Positions 35,510 through 44,260 of a stretch of 64,000 nucleotides of DNA are shown here, one piece after another. Numbering within the stretch: the stretch's first letter is position 1; each line of letters begins with the position of its first letter. A program made the translations under genes and the position numbers. The notes under the pieces were generated by a model, which saw only the letters and a list, made by a program, of their open reading frames with translations, did not search any database and was not told the DNA's origin. Source of the stretch: Planctomycetota bacterium (GTDB taxonomy: Bacteria; Planctomycetota; Planctomycetia; Planctomycetales; Planctomycetaceae); assembly GCA_027618475.1 (NCBI GenBank), contig JAQCEJ010000004.1:42171-106170 (forward strand), in the 5' to 3' direction.

Positions 35510-37666
35510 CTATTCCTCATAAAACCCAATCACGAAATGGGCAGGGGAGAATTCTTTGGTGTTTTTGATTCCCAGATCAACACCCGGGTTTTCCGCGAGT
35601 ACTCCCACATAAAAGTGCTCCCCTTCGAATTCTTGCTGTGGGTTCGGCATCTCAGAAAACCGCCGACACTTGTCGAACAGCGTCGACACTTCACTTCTGG
35701 AGAAACTCGTATTGATATCTTGAGAATAATAATACGAGCGCCGACTGTAGGGATAACTGCTGTAGCCTCCGCCGGTCGTGACGGCTTCCGGCGGCATGGC
35801 GGGTTTATTCTCGTTCACCAGATCAACAAAACGCCTTTTGTTTTCGGAGTTGGCCAGCGGAAGTTCCGCCGACGCACCGGCGGGAATGTCGTAACCGACG
35901 TAGTAGTGTCCGTCGGTGCCATAAACCCCCAGCGCTTTCAATCCGTACGGAAAACCGTTCTTCACAACAATATGTTCGCCGTTGGGAGACTCGATATCGA
36001 GCCTTGACCGCTGGTCTTCGTACGTAGCGGTATAAAATTGCGTTCGCGTTCGCGAAGGAAACCATCCGGAATAAAATCGCTGGCCGTCGGTCCAATCGAC
36101 TCGACCGCTCTGAAATAACTGTCCCGTGTTCCACAACGGATAGACCGCAGTATCGGGACGGAACGACAATCCTTCAGCGGGAGCGAACCCCGCGTAGAGA
36201 GAATTTCGACTGAACGTTATCGCCGATTGCGCACGCTGGTCGACCAGCGTCATACTTCGCATCCGCGACTTAATGGAAAATCCGTGCGACAATGCCGAGA
36301 ATGAAAAGAGCGAAACGCTCGTTAGAAAGGCGATCACGGGAATGGTGATCACAATAATCGCCAGTTGCTTCTTGCGGAGGAAATAAAAGTAATTGACAGG
36401 CCCGATCACCACGGAAAACACCGTAATCAGCACGAGAAAGGCGGCGACGGGAAACCGCTGGATGCCTGGGATCAGAAAATCGAGAAACTCCTCGTTCCCC
36501 GTTCGCGATGAAAACCCCTGCCGAGCAATCCATAATTTTTCCTGAGGAAAATGAGAACGCCACCACGACCAGTCGGCGTCAGTCCCGGGAAACGGGTTGT
36601 CGTGAAATGCGTAAACCATGCCGAACATCAGACGTCGCGACCGAAACACGCCCCCATCGGTCGACCATTTGAATTCAGGTGCAGCCGGAACCGGAGCACC
36701 AGGACCGGGGGCCGGAGTCGATGAAATCGGCCCGCGTCCCATCGATGCCTGTCGTTCCTGTTCGACCTGGGTTATCGGTCGTAAACCCGATTGAATTACT
36801 TCACGACGTGAGAGATCGGCCGCCGTCCAATCGGGCGCGGCGTTCAACAGGCGGTCGCTTTCCAGCAGGCGTTCGACATTGGCGCGATTATCTTCCCAGG
36901 CTCCAACACCGGTCAGAAACAAATTCCCCCCCGAGTGAACCCACTTGCGAAGAGAGGCCCGCTGTTCGTTGCTGAGTGCTGCGAAATCGTCCATCGAAAC
37001 AGAGACAATGTCGAGCCCAGTGTAGTCGATCCAGTTGTCGGGCAGACTCGATGCCGGAACGGTCTCTTGATTGCTGATTTCGGAGACGGTCGAATATGAA
37101 CTGTAACCGCCGTAATATCCGTGTGTGGGCGGCGTCGAAACGTGGCGGTACATACATTCTCGCCACGGCGTAAAATCGATGGGAGCCGATGAAACCACCA
37201 ACAGGGCGGGACTGAAATTCTGTAAGCCCGAAGTCTGCGGCAACGTCACCGACTGACGTAGCGATTTGATCTCGCCGTCGGGAGCATACACTCTGATCGA
37301 GGCGTACGTTCCCGCACCAACCATCGGAACCGACAGCGTCGCACGGACGATGGCATTTTGTGGAACATTCAACGCACGTTCGACAACCAGTTTCTGGCTG
37401 TTGTAATCTTCGCCCGTCATCACCACGCGCAGATTGCGCGTAACGCCATGATTGACGATCCGCAAGCGAATCGGCAGGTAACCGCCGTATTCGCAGCCGG
37501 TCCATCGCGAATCGGCGGTCATTTCGAAATCATCACCGCGCGTCGAGGTTTCCGACCCGTCGCCGCGAACGCCACAGGGGTCGGCAATAAGCAAGCCGAT
37601 GATGATCAACGCCAACCGGATGAAGCGAATCTGACTACAGGTGAAGTGTTTCGTGGTGCTTGTCAT
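35510..37666 (-). CDS. Large exported membrane-anchored protein of unknown function
   Basis: A 718-aa protein with a signal peptide (RFIRLALIIIGLLIADPCGVRG, about 14-35). A beta-rich region follows (GYLPIRLRIVNHGVTRNLRVVMTGEDY, a CARDB/NEW3-like look), then a Rossmann-like segment (LRKWVHSGGNLFLTGVGAWEDN). Two transmembrane helices lie near residues 400-450 (VAAFLVLITVFSVVIGPVNYFYFL, LAIIVITIPVIAFLTSVSLFSF), and a C-terminal periplasmic or cytosolic domain is rich in Tyr/Ser. It has the layout of the putative aerotolerance/membrane components next to BatA. It ends 12 bp after the MoxR gene, in the same operon. Confidence 0.75.
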   Translation of the reverse strand: MTSTTKHFTCSQIRFIRLALIIIGLLIADPCGVRGDGSETSTRGDDFEMTADSRWTGCEYGGYLPIRLRIVNHGVTRNLRVVMTGEDYNSQKLVVERALNVPQNAIVRATLSVPMVGAGTYASIRVYAPDGEIKSLRQSVTLPQTSGLQNFSPALLVVSSAPIDFTPWRECMYRHVSTPPTHGYYGGYSSYSTVSEISNQETVPASSLPDNWIDYTGLDIVSVSMDDFAALSNEQRASLRKWVHSGGNLFLTGVGAWEDNRANVERLLESDRLLNAAPDWTAADLSRREVIQSGLRPITQVEQERQASMGRGPISSTPAPGPGAPVPAAPEFKWSTDGGVFRSRRLMFGMVYAFHDNPFPGTDADWSWWRSHFPQEKLWIARQGFSSRTGNEEFLDFLIPGIQRFPVAAFLVLITVFSVVIGPVNYFYFLRKKQLAIIVITIPVIAFLTSVSLFSFSALSHGFSIKSRMRSMTLVDQRAQSAITFSRNSLYAGFAPAEGLSFRPDTAVYPLWNTGQLFQSGRVDWTDGQRFYSGWFPSRTRTQFYTATYEDQRSRLDIESPNGEHIVVKNGFPYGLKALGVYGTDGHYYVGYDIPAGASAELPLANSENKRRFVDLVNENKPAMPPEAVTTGGGYSSYPYSRRSYYYSQDINTSFSRSEVSTLFDKCRRFSEMPNPQQEFEGEHFYVGVLAENPGVDLGIKNTKEFSPAHFVIGFYEE

Positions 37667-37678
37667 CGTAAATTCGCT

Positions 37679-38743
37679 TCAGGTCGTCAGGGCTTCGGGA
37701 AGTGGCCGGCCGACATCCGAGACGACGTCTAACAGCCGGTCGACCATCGTTCGTGGCGTCCAGCCTTCAAGTCGTGCCGAATAATCGAGAATCAATCGAT
37801 GACTGAGCACGCTCGAAGCAACCCGTTTCACGTCCGAGAAGCCGACATTCGGTTTTCCCGAAAGCAACGCCGAGGCGCGAGCCGTTCCCGCCAGTGCAAT
37901 GGCCGCTCTGGGGGAGGCTCCGAATCGCACAAAGCGTTTAACCTCATCGGGAGACGACGGTTGCTGCGGATGCGTCGCCGTCACCAGCCGGGCAATGTAG
38001 TTCGCAACAGCCGACGGAAGATGCACCCGATCGCATTGTGCGAACAACTTCGAGAGCTGTTCAGCGGATAGGACTTCTTGCAAAAGCGGCGGCCTGCCAT
38101 GCTGCCTGGTGTTAATGATGGCTTCGAGCGTGTCGCTGGAGACACCCTCAACCTGAATTTTGAATGTAAAACGATCGAGCTGCGCTTCGGGAAGTGGGTA
38201 TGTCCCTTCGAGTTCGATCGGGTTTTGTGTCGCCAGTACGAAAAAGGGGTCGGGGAGTTCGTGTGTTTCCCCGAGCACGGTGGCCCGGCGTTCCTGCATC
38301 GCTTCGAGCAGGGCCGATTGTGTTTTCGGCGTGGCTCGGTTGATTTCATCGGCGAGGAGCAGATTGGCAAAAATCGGACCACGATGAAAGACCAGCCGGC
38401 GTCCTCCCCCCTGGTCTTCAAGTATCGGTGCACCGACGATGTCGCTGGGAAGCAGGTCGGGAGTAAACTGTACACGGCGGAATTGCAGACCCAGCAGCGC
38501 CGAAAGCGATTTGACAAGTTCGGTTTTTCCCAGACCGGGCAACCCTTCGAGCAACATATGTCCGCGAGCGAGCAGACAGATGACGACGAGGTCGAGCAGA
38601 TTCCGTTGTCCGATGATCGCCTGTTCGAGCCCCGCCAGCAACGATTGCAATTGCTGCTGGCTCGATTCGACTTCCTGCGGTGTGAGCAACGGTGCGCCGG
38701 ATTTCTCCGCAACGCCAACTTCTCGATCAACAGATTGAGACAA
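37679..38743 (-). CDS. MoxR-family AAA+ ATPase
   Basis: A 354-aa AAA+ chaperone-like ATPase. The Walker A EGLPGLGKTELVK sits near residues 66-78 of the chosen start and is followed by FTPDLLPSDIVGAPILE, the Walker B LLADEINRATPKTQSALLEAMQE, sensor 1 FVLATQNPIELEGTYPLPEAQLDRF, and sensor 2 in PSPRAAIAL-like form (ASPRAAIALAGTARA). The TTG at 38743 is chosen because AGGGAG lies eight bases before it; no in-frame ATG exists before the AAA core. MoxR ATPases remodel partner proteins of the VWA/DUF58 type, which are encoded downstream. Confidence 0.92.
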   Translation of the reverse strand: MSQSVDREVGVAEKSGAPLLTPQEVESSQQQLQSLLAGLEQAIIGQRNLLDLVVICLLARGHMLLEGLPGLGKTELVKSLSALLGLQFRRVQFTPDLLPSDIVGAPILEDQGGGRRLVFHRGPIFANLLLADEINRATPKTQSALLEAMQERRATVLGETHELPDPFFVLATQNPIELEGTYPLPEAQLDRFTFKIQVEGVSSDTLEAIINTRQHGRPPLLQEVLSAEQLSKLFAQCDRVHLPSAVANYIARLVTATHPQQPSSPDEVKRFVRFGASPRAAIALAGTARASALLSGKPNVGFSDVKRVASSVLSHRLILDYSARLEGWTPRTMVDRLLDVVSDVGRPLPEALTT

Positions 38744-38845
38744 CGGGTAAACTCCCTGAAGTATAGGATGAAGGTTTAGGAATAAAGGATGCGTCTGATG
38801 GGGCAAGTCAATCAGGTTGCGATGGCCATCCCTTGTCCTGAGATT

Positions 38846-40216
38846 TCACTGCTTGCTGAAATACCCCTTCACGACCTGACGGTGCCTCGGGCTCAAGGGG
38901 CGCTTCCAGACTTCCTGTCCCGACTCGGCGAAAAAGGTTCGAAATGACCCTCGTGCGGTCGATTCGACCGGAGTTTCGTTCGGGGCCGCTAATGTGATTT
39001 TGGAAATCTGATCGCTCTGTTCGTCGAGATAGCCGGGAGGGAGTGCAATTTCTTTGAACTTGGAGCCTTGTTCGTCCGATTCGTCGCCGTACGCCATTTC
39101 GGCGTCGCCGCGACCGCGTGTGATACCGCCGCGTCCCGGTTTGTTACAGTTTCCGTTCCCATTACAGAGTGCTCCCTGACAGGACGAACATTTTCCTCCT
39201 TTGCACGATTTGCATTTCTCACGAGCCTTACAGAGTTTTTCGTTCTCACTCTTTAAGAACTCATCGAGGGCATCGAGCTGTGCCTGACGTTCGCTCGGGT
39301 CGGATGATAATTTTCCATCTTTCAGCAATCGTTGCAATTGCTTCTGTGTTGCCGCCGAAAGATTCCCCGTCTTGCCGGCGATGGTATTTGAGGCTCCGGC
39401 CTTCTGTAATGTTTCGAGCGCGGCATTTTCGTGATCCTGCATCTGTTTGGCGTCGAGTTTTGCAAGCGTGACGCCTCCTTCGCTACCACCCAGCGTCTGC
39501 AGAGCGCTTTGCGCTTTCGAGACGGAGGCCGCTTGCGATTCGATCTTCATTCGCAAGCGATCGCTCAGCGAATCGATCGTCTCCCACTTTTCGTGCGTCA
39601 GCGGCTGATGTTCAGTCTCCTCGCGCAACTCGTCGATCGCCTGTTGAATTTCCTGTTCTTCCTCTTCTTCAAGTGGGGCGATTTCCTGTACCGCCTCGAG
39701 CATCTCATCGAGATCCTGAGTCGCTTCATCGCCGACTGTTCCGGCAAGAATCTTCGTTTCGGCTTCGGGACGAAGCGGTAAAAAGCAGGCACCGATCACG
39801 AACAGAGCCGGTATACGGCACGGCTTGAGCAAGCGGCCTAAACGGAATTTTGGAATGTGACTTTTCCAGAACCAGTCGCCCTGCGGAAGTTTTTCGTTCC
39901 ACTCTTCATCCGACATTTCGCTGAGCGTCATCAGCAAGCCATCGGCCTGAATTTGACGATCGAGCAGCGCAATCGACTCGCGATAAGGGACGATATCCTG
40001 TTCCGAACGCCAGGCGGCGATTCCCAGCATCGGCAACACGCCGATCAGCAACCAGGGGGAGTACTGCCAATAGCGCGGACCTCCCAGTTTCATCATGAGA
40101 ACGACCGCTCCCGCCATCAGCAGATAGATCGCGGTCGTTTCGGCCGCGCGCTGTAGAAACTGTCCCCAGGCAAGTCGTCGTCTGTAACGTTCGATCCAGA
40201 TGTCAGCCTTAGACAC
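38846..40216 (-). CDS. Membrane protein with coiled coil and cysteine-rich segment
   Basis: A 456-aa protein, first gene of the MoxR/VWA set. Two transmembrane helices lie at about 29-42 and 51-68. A further hydrophobic segment lies at about 135-148. An acidic coiled coil (about 165-275) follows. Next come seven cysteines in 29 residues (C329, C335, C338, C343, C346, C351, C357; with CKSC and CSSC pairs), flanked by Gly/Asn-rich sequence. The Cys pairs resemble a DnaJ-type zinc finger in miniature. I do not recognise the family. It starts with GTG after AGGAG, inside the palindrome AGGAGATCTCCT. Confidence 0.75.
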   Translation of the reverse strand: MSKADIWIERYRRRLAWGQFLQRAAETTAIYLLMAGAVVLMMKLGGPRYWQYSPWLLIGVLPMLGIAAWRSEQDIVPYRESIALLDRQIQADGLLMTLSEMSDEEWNEKLPQGDWFWKSHIPKFRLGRLLKPCRIPALFVIGACFLPLRPEAETKILAGTVGDEATQDLDEMLEAVQEIAPLEEEEEQEIQQAIDELREETEHQPLTHEKWETIDSLSDRLRMKIESQAASVSKAQSALQTLGGSEGGVTLAKLDAKQMQDHENAALETLQKAGASNTIAGKTGNLSAATQKQLQRLLKDGKLSSDPSERQAQLDALDEFLKSENEKLCKAREKCKSCKGGKCSSCQGALCNGNGNCNKPGRGGITRGRGDAEMAYGDESDEQGSKFKEIALPPGYLDEQSDQISKITLAAPNETPVESTARGSFRTFFAESGQEVWKRPLSPRHRQVVKGYFSKQ

Positions 40217-40472
40217 GAGGAGATCTCCTGTCAGTACGATTTAATCGAATCGGATAATGGGTCGCTGTTTACTACGCCATTGATAATGTATACCAATGAA
40301 CCCCGACATTCGCCAGTGGAATAGCATCGGAATTCAATTGCGGATAGATTCGTGGGAGAAGCAGATCAGCTGTCGAATGAGATGTTCTCCCCCTTTGTTA
40401 CGTTCATTCACAGGGGTCAGTTGGTTGAGAAAGCGTGGAATACGCAAAAATGTTCAATAACACCGACATTTG

Positions 40473-42917
40473 ATGGGATACGAAGAAACGATGGAGCCGG
40501 ATCAGTCCACCATGCCGAATTCTGACATTTCGAGTAAAATCGCCACCTCATGTAAGCGATTTGTGATATTCGTTTTGATGGCGATGACGTCGCCGCCACT
40601 CACGAACGACAGCCATGCCGACGACTGGCCGCAGTGGCGCGGGCCGCGGCGGGACGCCGTTTCTCGGGAAACCTGCCTGCAGCATGAATGGGGGCCGCAC
40701 GGTCCACCGCTTGCCTGGCATACACAAGGGCTCGGACGGGCCTATGCCGGCGTGGTCATCAGCGAAGGACTGGTCGTCACACAAGGTTCACAGGGGCAGG
40801 ATCTCGTCGCGACGGCACTCGATGCGGCAACAGGGGAACTCCGCTGGACTCGGATCATCGGCAGCACCTCACGTATGCCGTCGTCGACGCCGCTCGTCGA
40901 TGGCGATCGACTTTACATTCTCGATCCCGACGGTGAACTCGTGGCGATGGAACTCGCCACCGGTAAACCGCTCTGGCAAGTCAGTTTTCTGAACGACTTC
41001 GCAGGCGTGATGATGTCGGGACGAGGCTATGGCGAAACACCCCTCATCGACGGCGATCGGCTGATCTGCACGCCGGGTGGACCGGAGGCGATGATGGTCG
41101 CTCTTAACAAATACACCGGCGAGTCAATCTGGAAGGCTGCGATTCCGCCGCTCGGGCCCAAAGGTCGCGACGCGCATGGGTTCGCCTCGATGATGGTCAC
41201 CGAAGTCGCGGGCGTAAGACAGTACGTGCAACTGGCCGGTCGTGGTGTAATCGGCATCGCGGCGGAAGACGGTCGATTCTTGTGGGGGTATAACGACATT
41301 TGCGCATCGGTTGTCAATATTCCTTCACCGGTCGTCGCTGGCGATCTCGTCTTCTCGGCGAACGGTTATAATGCCGGAAGCGTGCTGCTCAAGATCGTTC
41401 CGGACGAAACCTCAAAAGACACTGATGGAAAGCCGACGTTTACCGCACAGGAAGTCTATCGTCTCTCGGGAAATGAATTTCAAAACCATCACGGCGGCGT
41501 GTTACAGATCGGCGACCACATCTACGGCGGTCACGGCAGCAACAACGGCTTTCCCACATGCCTCGAATTGAATACGGGAAAGATCCTCTGGAAACGCCGT
41601 GGGCCGGGTGTCGGTTCGGCAGCGGTCCTTGCAGCTGATGGTCATCTCATCTTTCGTTATCAGGATGGCATCGTCGCCGATCTCGAAGCGGGACCAGACG
41701 GGTTTCGCATCACGGGAAAACTGCAAATCCCCGGAGCAGGTGGCGACAGCTGGGCTCACCCGTCGATATCTCAAGGATTGCTGTACCTTCGCGAAAAAGA
41801 TCATCTGTGGGTCTACAATTTACGCAAAGATGCAGCCTCCCAACTTGCAATCGTTCACGAAGAGATTCCCGAATCGCTGCGAGTCGCGGTCAAACAGCTT
41901 CGAATGCGGCAAGCCGCAGTTTCGGTGTTGTCGACCGATGATAACACCACGCGGATCGATTCGTTGCAAAAAATGTATCGGTTTACCATCGATACCACCG
42001 ACGCCGGTAAACCGACACTGGTCATCGTGTTGACAGCACAGCACGTCACCGACGAAGGTAACATTTCCGCCGAGATGCTCGACATACTGCGGGATATCGA
42101 CACTCCGGTTGTGGTCAGTCTTGCCGGTACGAAGATCGGTGAAAAAGGATTCGAACAACTCGCGACCATCAAAAACCTGTACGGACTCAATCTCGAATCG
42201 TGTCTGGCCGTAAACGACGCGGCATTGATTGATGTCGCGAAATGCAGCGAACTTCGGACGCTGATTCTGATCGGCACATCGGTCACGGGTGAAGGAATTA
42301 CGTATTTGACATCGTTGCCGAACCTCGTCGCTCTCGACTGCGAATCGTGCGACAAAATCGACGATGTGAGTTGTTCGGCGCTTGCCCAATTGACGTCTCT
42401 CAAAGCTCTCCGGCTGAAAAAGACCGCCTTCGAGCCGACGAATGTCACCGATGCCGGACTCAGCCGGCTCACCGCACTCAAACGCCTCGAATGGCTCGAC
42501 CTGTATGCCAACGGTGTCACCGACGCAGGTCTGGAATCACTTAAAGAGTTGCAGGAGCTGCGCGATCTGAATCTGAGTCTGATGGGCTACTCCGACGCAG
42601 GACTGGCCCATCTGGCATCGCTGCCGAAACTGGAACATCTTGAGGTGCTCTACAACGACGGTTTTGCCGGCCCGATGCTGACCGACGCTGGTGTCATGCC
42701 ATTGTCCCGTCTCGAGCAACTCCGCAGCCTCAATCTTACCGGGGCGAAAATCACCGACGCGACGCTCACCTCACTCGGTACTCTCGCTCACCTTCAGTTA
42801 CTGCAAATCGTCAACACCCGGACGACGCCTTCCGCGATCGCAGAGTTTCAGAAACAACACCCCGAATGCACAATCACCCACGGCGAATCGACCCCGGTGG
42901 TGGATACCGGAGATTAA
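40473..42917 (+). CDS. Exported PQQ-type beta-propeller protein fused to leucine-rich repeats
   Basis: An 814-aa protein with a signal region (KRFVIFVLMAMTSPPLTNDSHA) and DWPQWRGPRRDAVS, the start of planctomycete PQQ-like propellers. Propeller blades follow up to about residue 430 (GDRLYILDPDGELVAMELATGKPLW; GDRLICTPGGPEAMMVALNKYTGESIWKA). From about 540 on it switches to leucine-rich repeats of the VTDAGLESLKELQELRDLNLS type, at least seven units. The PQQ-binding catalytic residues of alcohol dehydrogenases are not evident, so a scaffold or binding role is likely. The start is uncertain (ATG 40473 or ATG 40491). Confidence 0.82.
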   Translation: MGYEETMEPDQSTMPNSDISSKIATSCKRFVIFVLMAMTSPPLTNDSHADDWPQWRGPRRDAVSRETCLQHEWGPHGPPLAWHTQGLGRAYAGVVISEGLVVTQGSQGQDLVATALDAATGELRWTRIIGSTSRMPSSTPLVDGDRLYILDPDGELVAMELATGKPLWQVSFLNDFAGVMMSGRGYGETPLIDGDRLICTPGGPEAMMVALNKYTGESIWKAAIPPLGPKGRDAHGFASMMVTEVAGVRQYVQLAGRGVIGIAAEDGRFLWGYNDICASVVNIPSPVVAGDLVFSANGYNAGSVLLKIVPDETSKDTDGKPTFTAQEVYRLSGNEFQNHHGGVLQIGDHIYGGHGSNNGFPTCLELNTGKILWKRRGPGVGSAAVLAADGHLIFRYQDGIVADLEAGPDGFRITGKLQIPGAGGDSWAHPSISQGLLYLREKDHLWVYNLRKDAASQLAIVHEEIPESLRVAVKQLRMRQAAVSVLSTDDNTTRIDSLQKMYRFTIDTTDAGKPTLVIVLTAQHVTDEGNISAEMLDILRDIDTPVVVSLAGTKIGEKGFEQLATIKNLYGLNLESCLAVNDAALIDVAKCSELRTLILIGTSVTGEGITYLTSLPNLVALDCESCDKIDDVSCSALAQLTSLKALRLKKTAFEPTNVTDAGLSRLTALKRLEWLDLYANGVTDAGLESLKELQELRDLNLSLMGYSDAGLAHLASLPKLEHLEVLYNDGFAGPMLTDAGVMPLSRLEQLRSLNLTGAKITDATLTSLGTLAHLQLLQIVNTRTTPSAIAEFQKQHPECTITHGESTPVVDTGD

Positions 42918-42976
42918 CGACGGCTGAATTGATTGCGAGGCCGACAACCACACAGACCATGCGGCGTCTACAATCA

Positions 42977-43052
42977 GTTTCATAACCCGCTGGACACCGA
43001 ATATTTCATGACTATTTGGACGCCTATTCAGTCGCCAACCGGGTTATGAAAC
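42977..43052 (+). repeat. 76-bp dispersed palindromic repeat, copy B
   Basis: The same 12-base arms as copy A (GTTTCATAACCC 42977-42988, GGGTTATGAAAC 43041-43052) and the same total length. Identity with copy A is high in the right half (ATTTGGACG, TATTC, GTCGCCAA, CGGGTTATGAAACCAGTTCTA-like end). Confidence 0.85.
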
Positions 43053-43296
43053 CAGTTCTAATCGAATTCCGCCAAAGGTCGATCATTAACACCCGGATCC
43101 CAGGTCAACACCGCGCGAACGTCAACCGGCAAATGTGTGTCATTCCCACGAGCAGGTTTTCATCCTGATACGGGACAACATCGTCGGCATAAATTGTCCA
43201 AGTTGAAAGACTTCGATCTCATGAAGCGTGATACACTTCATGAAATGACGACGATGGATCGTCCCCGGCATCGACCGGGAATCTCTGCTTTCCCCG

Positions 43297-43325
43297 TTGA
43301 CGACAGTTCCGAACGATTCTAGACT
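43297..43325 (+). promoter_or_regulatory. Housekeeping-type promoter of tRNA-Pro
   Basis: TTGACG (43297-43302), a 17-base spacer, and TAGACT (43320-43325). Transcription would start near 43332, nine bases before the mature tRNA. Confidence 0.6.
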
Positions 43326-43340
43326 GTCGGCGTCACATCG

Positions 43341-43415
43341 CGGGACGTAGCTCAGCTTGGCTAGAGCGTCTGGTTTGGGACCAGAAGGCCGCAGGTTCAA
43401 ATCCTGTCGTCCCGA
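43341..43415 (+). tRNA. tRNA-Pro (UGG anticodon)
   Basis: A complete cloverleaf. The acceptor stem is CGGGACG/CGTCCCG with discriminator A at 43415. The D arm is GCTC...GAGC. The anticodon arm TCTGG-TTTGGGA-CCAGA has anticodon TGG at 43376-43378, and the T arm is GCAGG-TTCAAAT-CCTGT. The C1-G72 pair is typical of tRNA-Pro. CCA is not encoded, so it is added after transcription. This is the only tRNA seen in the window. Confidence 0.97.
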
Positions 43416-43423
43416 TTCGATAC

Positions 43424-43463
43424 AAAACGGCTCATCGCAACGTGATGCGATGAGCCGTTTTTC
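43424..43463 (+). terminator. Rho-independent terminator after tRNA-Pro
   Basis: ACGGCTCATCGCA (43427-43439) pairs with TGCGATGAGCCGT (43446-43458), a 13-bp perfect stem, extended by A/T pairs and followed by TTTTC. Confidence 0.93.
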
Positions 43464-43639
43464 ATACGCCTGTATGTATACGCGTAACTGCGAGGATTTG
43501 GCTGATTGTCCAGTTTCAAGTCCTTCCCTAAGTAAATTTCATTAGACAAGACTGAAAATTTCTGACTAAAGCTGTCACAATTCAAAATGGATTCGGAGAT
43601 TGGATTCTGGTTGTCTCGTTATTTTGACGGCAGACCATC

Positions 43640-44260
43640 GTGCACGACACGACCGAACTACTGGCACAGGCCCAACGCGGCGACGATGGCGCGCGGGCCG
43701 AATTATTGACCCGCTATCGAGATCGATTGCGGCGAATGATCGCAGTGCGTCTTGATCGCCGCATGTATCCCCGGATCGATCCGTCGGATGTTGTTCAGGA
43801 AACCCTGCTGGAAGCCGCGCAGAAACTGACAGATTATTTTCGCGAGTGTCCGGTGCCCTTTTATCCTTGGCTGCGCCGCATGGCGTGGGAAAACCTCATT
43901 CGCCTGCACGAAAAACACGTGAAGGCCGCCCGACGCAGCGTAGTTCGCGAAGTACGCTCGCTCGCTTCACTTCCCGATCCGTCTGCGGTCCAATTGGTGG
44001 ACCATCTCGCGGCAACTATCGCAGCTCCCGATCGTCGTTTGATCGAAGCCGAAATCAAAACGCGTGTCATGAAAGCGCTGGGTGAACTCCCCGATCTCGA
44101 TCGCGAAATTCTGATTCTCCGATACCTGGAACAACTCCCGGGAAAAGAGATAGCTCAGGTGTTGAAGATTAGCGAGTCGGCAGCGCGTCAACGCCACGGT
44201 CGTGCAATAGCTCGCATGGCGAAACTCATGAACCAGGACCGTCATGGAGATGAGCTTTGA
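43640..44260 (+). CDS. ECF-type RNA polymerase sigma factor
   Basis: A 206-aa sigma factor of the planctomycete ECF class. Region 2 is at about 20-95 (GARAELLTRYRDRLRRMIAVRL ... DPSDVVQETLLEAAQKL ... FYPWLRRMAWENLIRLHEKH). Region 4 is at about 130-200 (RVMKALGELPDLDREILILRYLEQLPGKEIAQVLKISESAARQRHGRAIARM). The start is GTG at 43640. Its TGA overlaps the TTG start of the downstream kinase gene by 4 bp, so sigma factor and kinase are made together. By analogy with kinase-linked ECF groups, phosphorylation may control it; no anti-sigma gene is adjacent. Confidence 0.93.
   Translation: MHDTTELLAQAQRGDDGARAELLTRYRDRLRRMIAVRLDRRMYPRIDPSDVVQETLLEAAQKLTDYFRECPVPFYPWLRRMAWENLIRLHEKHVKAARRSVVREVRSLASLPDPSAVQLVDHLAATIAAPDRRLIEAEIKTRVMKALGELPDLDREILILRYLEQLPGKEIAQVLKISESAARQRHGRAIARMAKLMNQDRHGDEL

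Larger units (their letters stand above)
42918..43340. other. Intergenic region before tRNA-Pro
   Basis: These 423 bases contain copy B of the 76-bp repeat (42977-43052) and the tRNA promoter (43297-43325). Nothing else is recognised. Confidence 0.4.
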
